Shown here: piece after piece, positions 35,507 to 43,704 of the stretch
How positions within the stretch are numbered: position 1 is the stretch's first letter
How the letters are laid out: every line of letters begins with the position of its first letter
Source of the DNA: Pseudoalteromonas shioyasakiensis
Lineage (GTDB): Bacteria; Pseudomonadota; Gammaproteobacteria; Enterobacterales; Alteromonadaceae
Direction: 5' to 3'
DNA: 64,000 nucleotides
NCBI RefSeq assembly: GCF_019134595.1
Contig: NZ_CP077770.1
Span: 40,001-104,000 of the forward strand
Position numbers and translations under genes: made by a program
The notes under the pieces: model-generated
Told to the model about the DNA's origin: nothing
The model's database searches: none
Seen by the model: only the letters and a program-made list of their open reading frames with translations

Positions 35507-36967
35507 CATAGCTAAATTAAAGCGAAATTCACTGCCTTTTCCTAAGGTACTTTTTACGTTTATTTCACTATCCATTAGGGTGAGCAGTTGCTTGCTAATA
35601 GCAAGTCCTAAGCCTGTTGAGCCTCGTTTTATACTATTACGTGCCTGATAGTGAGGCTCGAAAATCGCATTGAGTTCATCCTCATGAATACCAACCCCGG
35701 TATCAGACACTGCCACGTATAATTGATCACTTTGCTGGCTAACCTTAACGGCAATTTCACCGCCATTAGGGGTGTGCCGAACGGCATTTTCGATTAAGTT
35801 TGTAAGTACCCGCTCTAATTTTGCGATGTCTGCCGTCACGGTAAAATCGCAGATTTCGGGAATAACCTTGAGTGAAATTCCCGCTGATTGCGCTGTTAGA
35901 GCAAGCTTTGCCACACAATCATAAATTAACTCACCCAAATTAAAGGTCTCGGATTGTATTTTTACTTGGCCGCATTCTAAATTAGCCAGCTCAAAAATTT
36001 GTTCAATCAGCTGTTTTAGTTGCTGGCAGTTATCCATTGCAAGGTTGAGATAATGACGTTGCTCAGGCTCGTTTAAGTGGCTATCCGGTTTATTGATCAC
36101 CTCCAAAAAGCCGTGGAGTGAAGAGAGCGGCGTACGTAAATCGTGTGATAAGTGAGTCAGTAACTCACGGCGTTGTTTATCAGCTTGCTGTAATGACTGA
36201 AACTGCTCATCAATACGTGCCAGCATGGCATTGACGCCTTTGCTTAAATTGCCAATTTCATCGTGAGCTGTGTAGCTAGAGTCCAATGACATTTTGGTTA
36301 GGCTGTAGTTAGCCGCTTCTATTTTATTAAGCTCTTTATTGAGTTTTTTTAACGGTAAGGTGAAAAACCGAAATAACAGCAACATCGCAATAAAGAGCGC
36401 AACTAAGGCAGCTACAAACCACATGGCAGCAAGCCAAAGGTTATCATTGGCTTTAATGTTTTTAAGGGTTGTATCGTAAGCTTGCCCGCCAATAATCACG
36501 TATAAATAGCCTTGCAGTTGCTGCTGATTATAAACTGGCGCAGTCGAAAATATTTTTACGCCATCCTTGCTACGTGGATCGTCACCATAAATCGGTGTGG
36601 CAGTGGGGTTGTCGAGTAGCTGCTGTATTGGGGTTAAGTTTATTTGTTGCCTCACGACTTGCCCTGGTTTGGCGGAATAAGTCAGTAAATGACCTTCTGA
36701 GTCTACAAAATAAAATTCAAAAGCCGGACCAAGTATCATCAGCGTGTGGAATAAGTTTTCTAGTGCATCATAGTCATACACACCTTGCTGGATCAGTGGG
36801 TTGTCATGCACTAAATGCTCAGCTAGTTGGAGGTGCAAGTTTTGCTGAGCATGGTGTACCGAGCTTTGCTCTAGCTGCTTACTCCAATTTAAAACCAGTG
36901 TGCACAAAAGACTAAAAATAAGCACCAAAGACCAAGCGAGTTTTTGATAAAGCGTCATTGATTTCAT
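35492..36967 (-). CDS. Sensor histidine kinase with HAMP domain
   Basis: A 491-residue inner-membrane kinase. TM1 (about 8-30), a periplasmic sensor (31-180), TM2 (about 182-203), HAMP (205-260), HisKA with LSHLSHDLRTPLSSLHGF (about 270), and HATPase with NLIENAVRHTPNGG, DTGVGI and GSTGLGLAISK follow in order. It overlaps the response-regulator gene by one base, so they are co-translated. The two spondin-domain genes upstream are the likely regulated or sensed partners. Confidence 0.95.
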   Translation of the reverse strand: MKSMTLYQKLAWSLVLIFSLLCTLVLNWSKQLEQSSVHHAQQNLHLQLAEHLVHDNPLIQQGVYDYDALENLFHTLMILGPAFEFYFVDSEGHLLTYSAKPGQVVRQQINLTPIQQLLDNPTATPIYGDDPRSKDGVKIFSTAPVYNQQQLQGYLYVIIGGQAYDTTLKNIKANDNLWLAAMWFVAALVALFIAMLLLFRFFTLPLKKLNKELNKIEAANYSLTKMSLDSSYTAHDEIGNLSKGVNAMLARIDEQFQSLQQADKQRRELLTHLSHDLRTPLSSLHGFLEVINKPDSHLNEPEQRHYLNLAMDNCQQLKQLIEQIFELANLECGQVKIQSETFNLGELIYDCVAKLALTAQSAGISLKVIPEICDFTVTADIAKLERVLTNLIENAVRHTPNGGEIAVKVSQQSDQLYVAVSDTGVGIHEDELNAIFEPHYQARNSIKRGSTGLGLAISKQLLTLMDSEINVKSTLGKGSEFRFNLAMQASA

Positions 36968-37692
36968 TAATTTGCACTCAATTGACCGGGGTTTAGTTTA
37001 TAGCCTACACCCCAAACTGTTTCGATAAAGTTGGCTGGGTGATGTTGCTCAAACTTACTGCGTAAACGGTTTATATGGGAATTGACCGTATGCTCGTAGC
37101 CGCTGTGTTGATAACCCCATACTTGGTCAAGTAACTGTTGGCGGCTAAAAACATGGTTTGGGTGTTTAGCAAAATAGACCAGTAAATCGAATTCGGTGGC
37201 GGTTAAGTTAATAGCTTGGTCAGCTAAAAATGCTTGATGGCTGGTAAATTCAATGTGTAGTTCTCCAAGTTGAATTGCCGCTTGAGTACTATCTTCATAG
37301 TGTGATTGAGCTGCTATAAGTTGTGACCTATGCCGTAATTGTGTTTTTATTCGTGCTTGTAATTCTCTAGCGAAAAACGGCTTGCAAATATAATCATCAG
37401 CGCCCATTTCCAGACCTATCACTCTGTCCATATCACTACTGAGTGCGGTCAGTAAAATAACGGCAATACTTGGATAGTGCTCTTTAATTTTGCGGCATAA
37501 GCTCAAGCCATCCATTTGTGGCAGGTTAATATCGAGCAGTACTAAGCCGTAACTTGAGCTGGCAAGCTTCTTTATTGCAGCTTCAGCGCTCGAGGCTTCA
37601 TCAATATGTAAGTTTAGGCAGTGCAATTGTGTGCTGATGAGCTGGCGGATTGCTCTATCATCTTCGACGATTAATAATTTTTCTTGGCGCAT
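36967..37692 (-). CDS. OmpR/PhoB-type response regulator
   Basis: A 241-residue regulator. The receiver domain (3-118) has the acidic pair EDD (10-12), phospho-acceptor D54 in LLDINLPQMDG and Lys in CKPFFARE. The winged-helix DNA-binding domain (about 138-235) includes LTATEFDLLVYFAKHPNHVFSR, given here by its key part, and HINRLRSKFEQ. It is paired with the downstream kinase. Confidence 0.96.
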   Translation of the reverse strand: MRQEKLLIVEDDRAIRQLISTQLHCLNLHIDEASSAEAAIKKLASSSYGLVLLDINLPQMDGLSLCRKIKEHYPSIAVILLTALSSDMDRVIGLEMGADDYICKPFFARELQARIKTQLRHRSQLIAAQSHYEDSTQAAIQLGELHIEFTSHQAFLADQAINLTATEFDLLVYFAKHPNHVFSRQQLLDQVWGYQHSGYEHTVNSHINRLRSKFEQHHPANFIETVWGVGYKLNPGQLSAN

Positions 37693-37750
37693 GGTTCACT
37701 CCAAATCACTGAGGCACATCCTTATGACCTCGGTGTAAGGAGTGCGATTA

Positions 37751-38479
37751 TTATTGCGTCCGCGTTATCGTGATCCGAGCAACCGGGTTATCAAACTTAT
37801 GCTGGCTGGTGAGCACAGAGCTTGTCAGGCCATCATCTTGACTAACCACACCTGGGTGCATTGCAACACGGTTAATATCGTCGCGCATTTCGTTGTAGCC
37901 TTCGCCTGAGTCGGCAGGACCAGGGATCGTGCCTTGAGCTTCAGAGTTAGCTTCGGTGCCTGCATCATAGGCAAAACTAGTACGAGACAGTGACTCATTA
38001 ACCGCTAACGAAGACACATCTATAGCATTAAGACCGGTAAAAGCGTCATTTGTATTCACCAACATGGTCGCTAAGCTAATTTTTAATGAATCAAGCTCTC
38101 CCGTTGTCAGGGTTAACGTGACTTGCTCACCTGGTTGTAATGGGCTTTCTGCTGAAGCTGCTTGCATTGTCATTTCTGCTGCGAGTAGCTCGCTGTTATC
38201 GCCGCCTTCAGCCATAATTTCAAGTGCTTCAGATGCTGGTTCGCCAATTTCCCAAAGCATGCCATCAGTGTGAGCAATCACAGCAACAGGGGAGAAAGGT
38301 TGAGCAGCGGTGAGATTGACTACCTCCACCATAAATTGATGATTTGTTGCCATCTCACCCATTTCCATTGTCATTTCTTCAAGCGCTTCATCCATGTTGT
38401 CTGATGATTTATCTGAATCCCCACAAGCCGCAAGGCCGGCACTCAATGCGAGGATAATTAAGCTTTTTGAAAAGCGCAT
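37751..38479 (-). CDS. Spondin-domain lipoprotein
   Basis: A 242-residue protein with lipobox LAAC (Cys19). The spondin N-type region includes FMVEVVNLTAAQPFSPVAVIAH and LWEIGEPASEALEIMAEGG, with a later SFAYDAGTEANSE segment and a His/Pro-containing MHPGVVSQDDG. The same landmarks occur in the next gene upstream. It has a Met/Glu-rich linker after the lipid anchor. It is 58 bases before the response-regulator gene on the same strand. Bacterial spondin domains are secreted and of unknown role; adhesion or ligand binding is plausible. Confidence 0.88.
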   Translation of the reverse strand: MRFSKSLIILALSAGLAACGDSDKSSDNMDEALEEMTMEMGEMATNHQFMVEVVNLTAAQPFSPVAVIAHTDGMLWEIGEPASEALEIMAEGGDNSELLAAEMTMQAASAESPLQPGEQVTLTLTTGELDSLKISLATMLVNTNDAFTGLNAIDVSSLAVNESLSRTSFAYDAGTEANSEAQGTIPGPADSGEGYNEMRDDINRVAMHPGVVSQDDGLTSSVLTSQHKFDNPVARITITRTQ

Positions 38480-38488
38480 AATAACCTC

Positions 38489-39190
38489 CTATTTAACCGT
38501 AACTGTTAGCATCGCAACTGGGTTTAACCATCTGTGTACGGTGTTATCGAGGTCACTCATACCTGCTTCTAAATCGTCGTCACCTAAATTACCCGGATGA
38601 ATATGCACCATCATATTGGTTTCGCTACTGGTGACGCCGCTGCCATTCATACCCGCATTGCCACCCGGTGCGGCAGGAATGCCTGGCGTGCCCGGCATTC
38701 CTGAACCCTCAACAACAAGCTCATCATTGGCTTCGGTTCCTGCATCATACGCATTGAGATAAACAGTGTAGGTACCAGCTTCGGTTGGGATCATCCAACT
38801 ATCTAAACCTACAAAGCCATCATTGGTAGGCAGTAGCATGGCTGTTAGAGATAAGTAGTTATTGCCATCCTTGGTGGATAAGCTCGCCATTGTTGAGCTT
38901 GCTGGGGCTAATAAACCTTCAGCAGGGTTGGCAACCATGTCGCTGTTTGCGGCTGTGGCTTCAGTCATTAATGGCTCGAGATTGCCACCTTCAGCCATAG
39001 TCTGTAGGGCTGTAGAAGCAGGCATAGCAACGCTGAAAAGTTTGCTATCACTGTTATGAGCCGTAATGAGAATAGGGGTAAAGTGTAAACCTTGCGTGAG
39101 GTTAGTTAGTTTTATATCAAGCTCAGCAGCTTGGCTTGCAAGGCTAGTTACTGCGCATGCAGCGAATAAAGTTAAAGGTAAAGCTTTCAT
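38489..39190 (-). CDS. Spondin-domain secreted protein
   Basis: A 233-residue exported protein with signal peptide MKALPLTLFAACAVTSLASQA. The spondin-like core has ELDIKLTNLTQGLHFTPILITAH, FSVAMPASTALQTMAEGGN and AYDAGTEANDE, with VHIHPGNLGDDDLEAG near the end. A Pro/Gly/Met-rich loop (PGTPGIPAAPGGNAG) lies in the middle. AGGAATC precedes the inner ATG. It is the first gene of the run spondin-spondin-regulator-kinase, with nine bases to the second spondin gene. Confidence 0.88.
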   Translation of the reverse strand: MKALPLTLFAACAVTSLASQAAELDIKLTNLTQGLHFTPILITAHNSDSKLFSVAMPASTALQTMAEGGNLEPLMTEATAANSDMVANPAEGLLAPASSTMASLSTKDGNNYLSLTAMLLPTNDGFVGLDSWMIPTEAGTYTVYLNAYDAGTEANDELVVEGSGMPGTPGIPAAPGGNAGMNGSGVTSSETNMMVHIHPGNLGDDDLEAGMSDLDNTVHRWLNPVAMLTVTVK

Positions 39191-39395
39191 GTGAGATTCC
39201 TGTTTTTGATGATTCAAAACCAGTATCGAATAGCAATATCCAGAAACCTTCACGAAGTTATCACATTTTTATCACAACGTTGATTACAGCCTTTTTTGCT
39301 GGTTGAGAGTTTTAAATTTAACCAATTTAACTAGTGTAAAAGGTTATTACGGTTTATAGTAGAGATACAAACAAACCCATAACAAGGAATTTAAA

Positions 39396-39767
39396 ATGGA
39401 TGATAATCAAAAAGTTGAAATAATTGTGGCAGATAAAGAGCAGCGCACATGGGCAATGTTTTGTCACTTAAGTGCCTTAGCAGGGTTAATTTTCCCGTTT
39501 GGTTCGGTGATTGGGCCTTTGATTGTTTGGCTTGTAAAAAAAGAAGAAATGCCACTTGTTGCTGAGCATGGTCGCAAATCATTAAACTTTCAATTAACCA
39601 TGATGATTGCTTACATTGTGTGCTTTATGCTGATGTTTGTTGTCGTTGGTGTCATTCTGCTGCCATTGGTTGCGCTATTCTCATTGATTATGGTGGTCGT
39701 ATCGGCGATTAAAGCCAACGATGGTAAAGATGTTAAATACCCTATGGCGATAGAATTTATAAAGTAA
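39396..39767 (+). CDS. DUF4870 family membrane protein
   Basis: A 123-residue protein with three to four membrane helices. TWAMFCHLSALAGLIFPFG, IGPLIVWLVKKEE and HGRKSLNFQLTM are the DUF4870 (Tic20-like) landmarks. AAGGAATT precedes the start. The family function is unknown. A strong terminator follows 21 bases after the stop. Confidence 0.9.
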   Translation: MDDNQKVEIIVADKEQRTWAMFCHLSALAGLIFPFGSVIGPLIVWLVKKEEMPLVAEHGRKSLNFQLTMMIAYIVCFMLMFVVVGVILLPLVALFSLIMVVVSAIKANDGKDVKYPMAIEFIK

Positions 39768-39788
39768 ATTAATTGCCATATACTAAAG

Positions 39789-39813
39789 GCTCAGCCATTT
39801 GCTGAGCTTTTTT
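39789..39813 (+). terminator. Terminator of the DUF4870 gene
   Basis: GCTCAGC pairs with GCTGAGC over a five-base loop and is followed by TTTTTTT. The next gene starts almost immediately after it. Confidence 0.85.
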
Positions 39814-39824
39814 ATGTGATGTTT

Positions 39825-40259
39825 ATGGCCTACTTATCGTTATTTTTCAGCGCGTTTATTTCCGCAACCTTATTACCTAGCTCTTCAGAATTAGTAATGA
39901 CAGCTATGATAGCCAGTGGTGATTATCTACTTTGGTTGTTATGGCTAAGTGCAACCGTGGGTAATGTGCTTGGGAGTTGTGTGAATTATTGGCTGGGCAC
40001 GCAAGTCATGCGATTTAAAGACCGTAAATGGTTTCCCGTTTCACAAAACTCGATAGACAAAGCCGAACAGCAATTCAATAAGTACGGTATTTACAGTTTG
40101 TTGTTTGCTTGGCTGCCTATTGTCGGCGACCCTTTAACGGTTGTTGGCGGAATTTTTAGGGTTAAGTTTTCAATTTTTTTGTTACTCGTGACCTTAGGCA
40201 AAGGCGCACGTTATTTAGCTGTGCTTGCCTTTGCGGTAGGACTAGAAAAGTTATTCTAG
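39825..40259 (+). CDS. yqaA: YqaA/DedA-like SNARE-associated membrane protein
   Basis: A 144-residue membrane protein. The SATLLPSSSELVM and VGNVLGSCVNYWLGT segments, and the LPIVGDPLTVVGGIFRV helix, match the YqaA/DedA-like VTT family. Possible starts are GTG 39816, ATG 39819 and ATG 39825; the last gives the most family-like N-terminus. No strong ribosome site is visible, since a terminator occupies the space. Members may flip lipids or act as proton-coupled transporters, but the specific role is unknown. Confidence 0.85.
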   Translation: MAYLSLFFSAFISATLLPSSSELVMTAMIASGDYLLWLLWLSATVGNVLGSCVNYWLGTQVMRFKDRKWFPVSQNSIDKAEQQFNKYGIYSLLFAWLPIVGDPLTVVGGIFRVKFSIFLLLVTLGKGARYLAVLAFAVGLEKLF

Positions 40260-40618
40260 CTTTTTTGCCAATCAAGGGTCAATGATACAGAATCCGCAAA
40301 GCGCAGCGCATGAGGTTTATCGACGCGTACTTTGGCATAGTGAACACTTTGATGCTGGTGGCAAATAGCTAAAATTTCAGCAACCAGTTTTTCTAACAGC
40401 AAAAAGTGGCCTTCTTCGACAAGGCTGATCACTTCTTTAGTAATGGTCTTGTAGTTTAGTGCTTTATCGACTGCGTCAGTTTCACAAGCTTGATCAGCAG
40501 GGTAGTGAATTTCTAAATTAATCACTACATCTTGTTTTTTCTCACGTTCCTCAGGGTTAAAACCTATAAAGGTTCGAAGCCTGAGGTTAGTGACATTTAT
40601 AATTGCATTGGCCATCAT
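40256..40618 (-). CDS. folX: Dihydroneopterin triphosphate 2'-epimerase
   Basis: A 120-residue protein. NLRLRTFIGFNPEEREKKQDVVIN, quoted in part, the LNYKTITKEV segment, HFLLLEKL and KPHALRFADSVSLTL match FolX closely and distinguish it from dihydroneopterin aldolase FolB. It converts dihydroneopterin triphosphate into dihydromonapterin triphosphate. The start overlaps the folE stop by one base. It overlaps the convergent YqaA-like gene by four bases. With folE and folM it forms a complete tetrahydromonapterin set. Confidence 0.92.
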   Translation of the reverse strand: MMANAIINVTNLRLRTFIGFNPEEREKKQDVVINLEIHYPADQACETDAVDKALNYKTITKEVISLVEEGHFLLLEKLVAEILAICHQHQSVHYAKVRVDKPHALRFADSVSLTLDWQKS

Positions 40619-41172
40619 TACCCTCTAACTAGTTGTAAGAACTCGTTACGGGTTTTTGGATCGGCTCTGAAGTTACCTAACATAACCGATGTACGCATGC
40701 TTGAGTTTTGCTTTTCAACACCGCGCATCATCATACACATGTGCTTTGCTTCAACGATTACACCAACACCTTTCGCGCCAGTTACTTCTTCAACCGCTTT
40801 AGCAATTTGATGGGTTAATTGCTCTTGAATTTGAAAACGACGTGCGAACATGTCAACAATTCGCGCAAACTTAGATAAACCAAGCACTTTGCCATCAGGA
40901 ATATAAGCAATATGGCAGCGGCCAACAAATGGCAGCAAGTGGTGCTCACACATAGAGTAAAGCTCAATGTCTTGGATCAAGACCATGTCATCGGCATCTG
41001 AAGTGAATACCGCATTGTTGGTGATTTCATCTAATGTTTGACGATAGCCTTTAGTCAGATACTCCATCGCTTTTGCTGCGCGTTTTGGTGTGTCGAGTAA
41101 TCCTTCACGAGCAGGATCTTCACCTACTGCGGTAATTATTTGTTGGTAACTGTTTTTTAAATCATCGTGCAT
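40618..41172 (-). CDS. folE: GTP cyclohydrolase I
   Basis: A 184-residue type IA GTP cyclohydrolase. The zinc site includes [17 protein letters not shown] and [13 protein letters not shown], and [13 protein letters not shown] is typical. It makes dihydroneopterin triphosphate from GTP, the first step for folate and monapterin. Placed between folM and folX it probably supplies mainly the monapterin branch; a second folE elsewhere is possible. Confidence 0.95.
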   Translation of the reverse strand: MHDDLKNSYQQIITAVGEDPAREGLLDTPKRAAKAMEYLTKGYRQTLDEITNNAVFTSDADDMVLIQDIELYSMCEHHLLPFVGRCHIAYIPDGKVLGLSKFARIVDMFARRFQIQEQLTHQIAKAVEEVTGAKGVGVIVEAKHMCMMMRGVEKQNSSMRTSVMLGNFRADPKTRNEFLQLVRG

Positions 41173-41190
41173 AGCTTTCTCAGTAATTCG

Positions 41191-41910
41191 TTATTTTAAA
41201 TGTCTGCCACCATCAACAGGCATAGAACGACCTGTGATGTAGTGACTGCTTAGTAATAGTTCTACGCTGTTAATAATCTCGGCGCAGCCGGGCTCAATGC
41301 CCATTAGCGATTTCTTTAATGTTTTGGCTTTGTATTCGTCGCTATCGTGTTCGTTAAAAATAATTAACGAAGGGGCGATAGCATTCACTTTAATGTCTGG
41401 TGCAAATTTAGCGGCAAACGACTTAGTTAAATTATCAAGCGCCGCTTTACTTGCTGCATAAGCAAGGTGCTTAGGGCTGCCTTTTTCAACGACGTAATCG
41501 GTTAAGTGAATAATATCTGCGGCTTGGCCACTGTTTTGCTGATAATGCAGTAGCAAATCAGAAGCTGCTAAATTAATTAAATAGGGCGCTTTGGCGTGGA
41601 TACGCATCATATTATCAAACAGGTCTGCGTAATCGTGGTTATTTGCTTCGCAATCCCAGCTAGACGCATTATGGATAATTGCTTTGAGCTGATTGGTATG
41701 GGTTTTTAATTCTTCGATAAAATGCCCGATAGCTTGGTCACTATTAAAATCAGCATGGATGCAAATAGCCCCTTTACCTGCAAGCACATCAATTGCTTCA
41801 TGGCGGGTACGGTAAGTGACGATGATTTCTTGCCCTTGCGCTAAAAAGTGCTCGGCCAGAGCGAGTCCAATACGTTGGCCTGCGCCAGTAATTAAAATGG
41901 GCGATGACAT
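41191..41910 (-). CDS. folM: Dihydromonapterin reductase, short-chain dehydrogenase family
   Basis: A 239-residue NADPH-dependent short-chain reductase. PILITGAGQRIGLALAEHF is the glycine-rich nucleotide site, and YAASKAALDNL carries the catalytic Tyr and Lys. ITGRSMPVDGGRHLK closes the family pattern. By sequence and by position with folE and folX it is FolM, which reduces dihydromonapterin to tetrahydromonapterin. It is the first gene of the folM-folE-folX operon. Confidence 0.93.
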   Translation of the reverse strand: MSSPILITGAGQRIGLALAEHFLAQGQEIIVTYRTRHEAIDVLAGKGAICIHADFNSDQAIGHFIEELKTHTNQLKAIIHNASSWDCEANNHDYADLFDNMMRIHAKAPYLINLAASDLLLHYQQNSGQAADIIHLTDYVVEKGSPKHLAYAASKAALDNLTKSFAAKFAPDIKVNAIAPSLIIFNEHDSDEYKAKTLKKSLMGIEPGCAEIINSVELLLSSHYITGRSMPVDGGRHLK

Positions 41911-42116
41911 AAACTAATATAAAACCTTAGATTTTTGATTTGAAATGTAATGTATTTAACTGTAACAACTATAAACCAAATTACAGAACTATTTCATCTT
42001 TACTGCAATCATGTTGCTAACTTTTACGTCAAGCATAGCGCTCTAGATCATTTAGCGCGGCCGATAATGAGTGATTGAAGGTTTTGAATATTGCTAAGGG
42101 TCTGTACGAGGAAGGA

Positions 42117-42142
42117 AAAAGGGCAATTATTATTGCCCTTTT
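42117..42142 (-). terminator. Terminator of nadE
   Basis: AAAAGGGCAAT pairs perfectly with ATTGCCCTTTT over four bases. On the minus strand it ends in five T, 16 bases after the nadE stop. Confidence 0.88.
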
Positions 42143-42158
42143 AGTGTTTTAACCGTTT

Positions 42159-42995
42159 TTAAAGCTCGTCGTATACCGTTGGGATCGCTTGGCGCTTATG
42201 TTGAGTACGTAAGTAAATTGCTGTTAGCTTTTCTTCGACTTCATTGCTGACTTCTTTACCTTCTAAGAAATCATCAATTTGATCGTAAGTTAGACCAAGC
42301 GCTTCTTCGTCAGTTAGACCTGGGCGATCACACTCTAAGTCGGCCGTTGGGGCTTTATGTACAAGTACAGCTGGCGCTCCCAAGTGCTCAGCAAGCGCAC
42401 GAACTTGACGCTTTGATAAGCCAAATAAAGGTGCTAAGTCACATGCTCCATCACCAAATTTTGTGTAAAAGCCTGTGATGTTTTCAGCACTGTGATCGGT
42501 ACCAACAACTAAGCCTTGGCTGAAACCGGCAATTTCATACTGCGCAACCATGCGTTGGCGTGCTTTTACATTACCTTTGATAAAGTCGATTTTAGCTTGC
42601 TCTGGTAATTCAGCACCACCACCAACAACCGCGGCCATTGCTTGTTCATGCATGCCATCGACAGCTGCTTTAATGTTAACCGTCATACGCTTACTTGGTT
42701 GAATAAAATCTACGGCTAGTTGTGCTTCGTCTTCATCTGCTTGTACGCCGTAAGGTAAGCGTACAGCAATAAATTGATATTCGTTGGTGTTATGTTCTTG
42801 GTTTAATTCATTAACCGCTAATTGGCATAAACGGCCACAGGTTGATGAGTCAACACCGCCACTGATCCCTAATACAAGTGAGCGAGAGTGCGCAGCAATA
42901 AGTCGGCTTTTAAGAAAGTTAACACGACGGGTGATTTGTGCTTTTACATCAATAGTTGGTTGGACTTTCATTTCCGCCAGAATGTCGGCACGCAT
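42159..42995 (-). CDS. nadE: NH3-dependent NAD+ synthetase
   Basis: A 278-residue N-type ATP pyrophosphatase. [16 protein letters not shown] is the PP-loop, with [28 protein letters not shown], given by its key part, and [18 protein letters not shown] downstream. Starting at MRADILAEM gives normal length and puts AGGAG nine bases upstream. It makes NAD from nicotinate adenine dinucleotide and ammonia; no glutaminase domain is attached. Confidence 0.95.
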   Translation of the reverse strand: MRADILAEMKVQPTIDVKAQITRRVNFLKSRLIAAHSRSLVLGISGGVDSSTCGRLCQLAVNELNQEHNTNEYQFIAVRLPYGVQADEDEAQLAVDFIQPSKRMTVNIKAAVDGMHEQAMAAVVGGGAELPEQAKIDFIKGNVKARQRMVAQYEIAGFSQGLVVGTDHSAENITGFYTKFGDGACDLAPLFGLSKRQVRALAEHLGAPAVLVHKAPTADLECDRPGLTDEEALGLTYDQIDDFLEGKEVSNEVEEKLTAIYLRTQHKRQAIPTVYDEL

Positions 42996-43062
42996 GTTAG
43001 AGCTCCTATTTTTCGTTGTGGTTGTCAGCGTCTTGTACATTATGTTACGGGCGCGGTTTTTA

Positions 43063-43689
43063 TTAAAGACCTAAATGCGCTTTTATTGCGTTAATTTGCT
43101 GCTTAAGATCTTCGATTTCGCTTCGTAATTGTTGTACTTCACTACTGTTATCCTGCATAGGCTCATTAGCAGCCATTTCTTCAGTAATGCTGTCTGGGTC
43201 AACAAACAAGTGCATGTAGCGGCTCTCTCGTTTGCCGGGCTCTCGTGCTAAGCGTGCCACATGTTCTTGTTCGATGAGTGCGTTTAATGCGGCTTCGACT
43301 TCATTGACGTTACTGAATTCAGCGAGGCGATTACTGCGCGTTCTCAACTCTCCCGGTGTTTGCGGGCCACGTAATAGTAACAAACAGATAATAGCGCGTT
43401 GCTGCTCAGTAAATTGCAAACTACCAAACTCGGTATTACAAAAGCGGTGAGCATATTTATTTACGCGCCCTGACAGCCCTTCATCAACCGTCACTAAACG
43501 TGATGCAATAAGCTCATCGAGTGTATCTTGGACCTGCGCTTCAGTGAGAGCCAATACTGGCTCACGGTTAGATTTTTGATTACATGCATTGGTCAGTGAA
43601 TTTAAAGATAATGGGTAATGTTCGGGTGTTGTACTTTGCTTTTCGAGTAAACAGCCAATAACACGTTGTTGAATTGATGATAATTGCAT
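43063..43689 (-). CDS. yceH: YceH family protein (DUF480)
   Basis: A 208-residue protein with two winged-helix units. [28 protein letters not shown], quoted in part, and [11 protein letters not shown] are the DUF480/YceH signature, and [23 protein letters not shown] begins the second unit. The last 30 residues form a coiled coil. A role as DNA-binding or structural regulator is supposed but unproven. Confidence 0.93.
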   Translation of the reverse strand: MQLSSIQQRVIGCLLEKQSTTPEHYPLSLNSLTNACNQKSNREPVLALTEAQVQDTLDELIASRLVTVDEGLSGRVNKYAHRFCNTEFGSLQFTEQQRAIICLLLLRGPQTPGELRTRSNRLAEFSNVNEVEAALNALIEQEHVARLAREPGKRESRYMHLFVDPDSITEEMAANEPMQDNSSEVQQLRSEIEDLKQQINAIKAHLGL

Positions 43690-43704
43690 GGTTTTACTCT
43701 CTTT

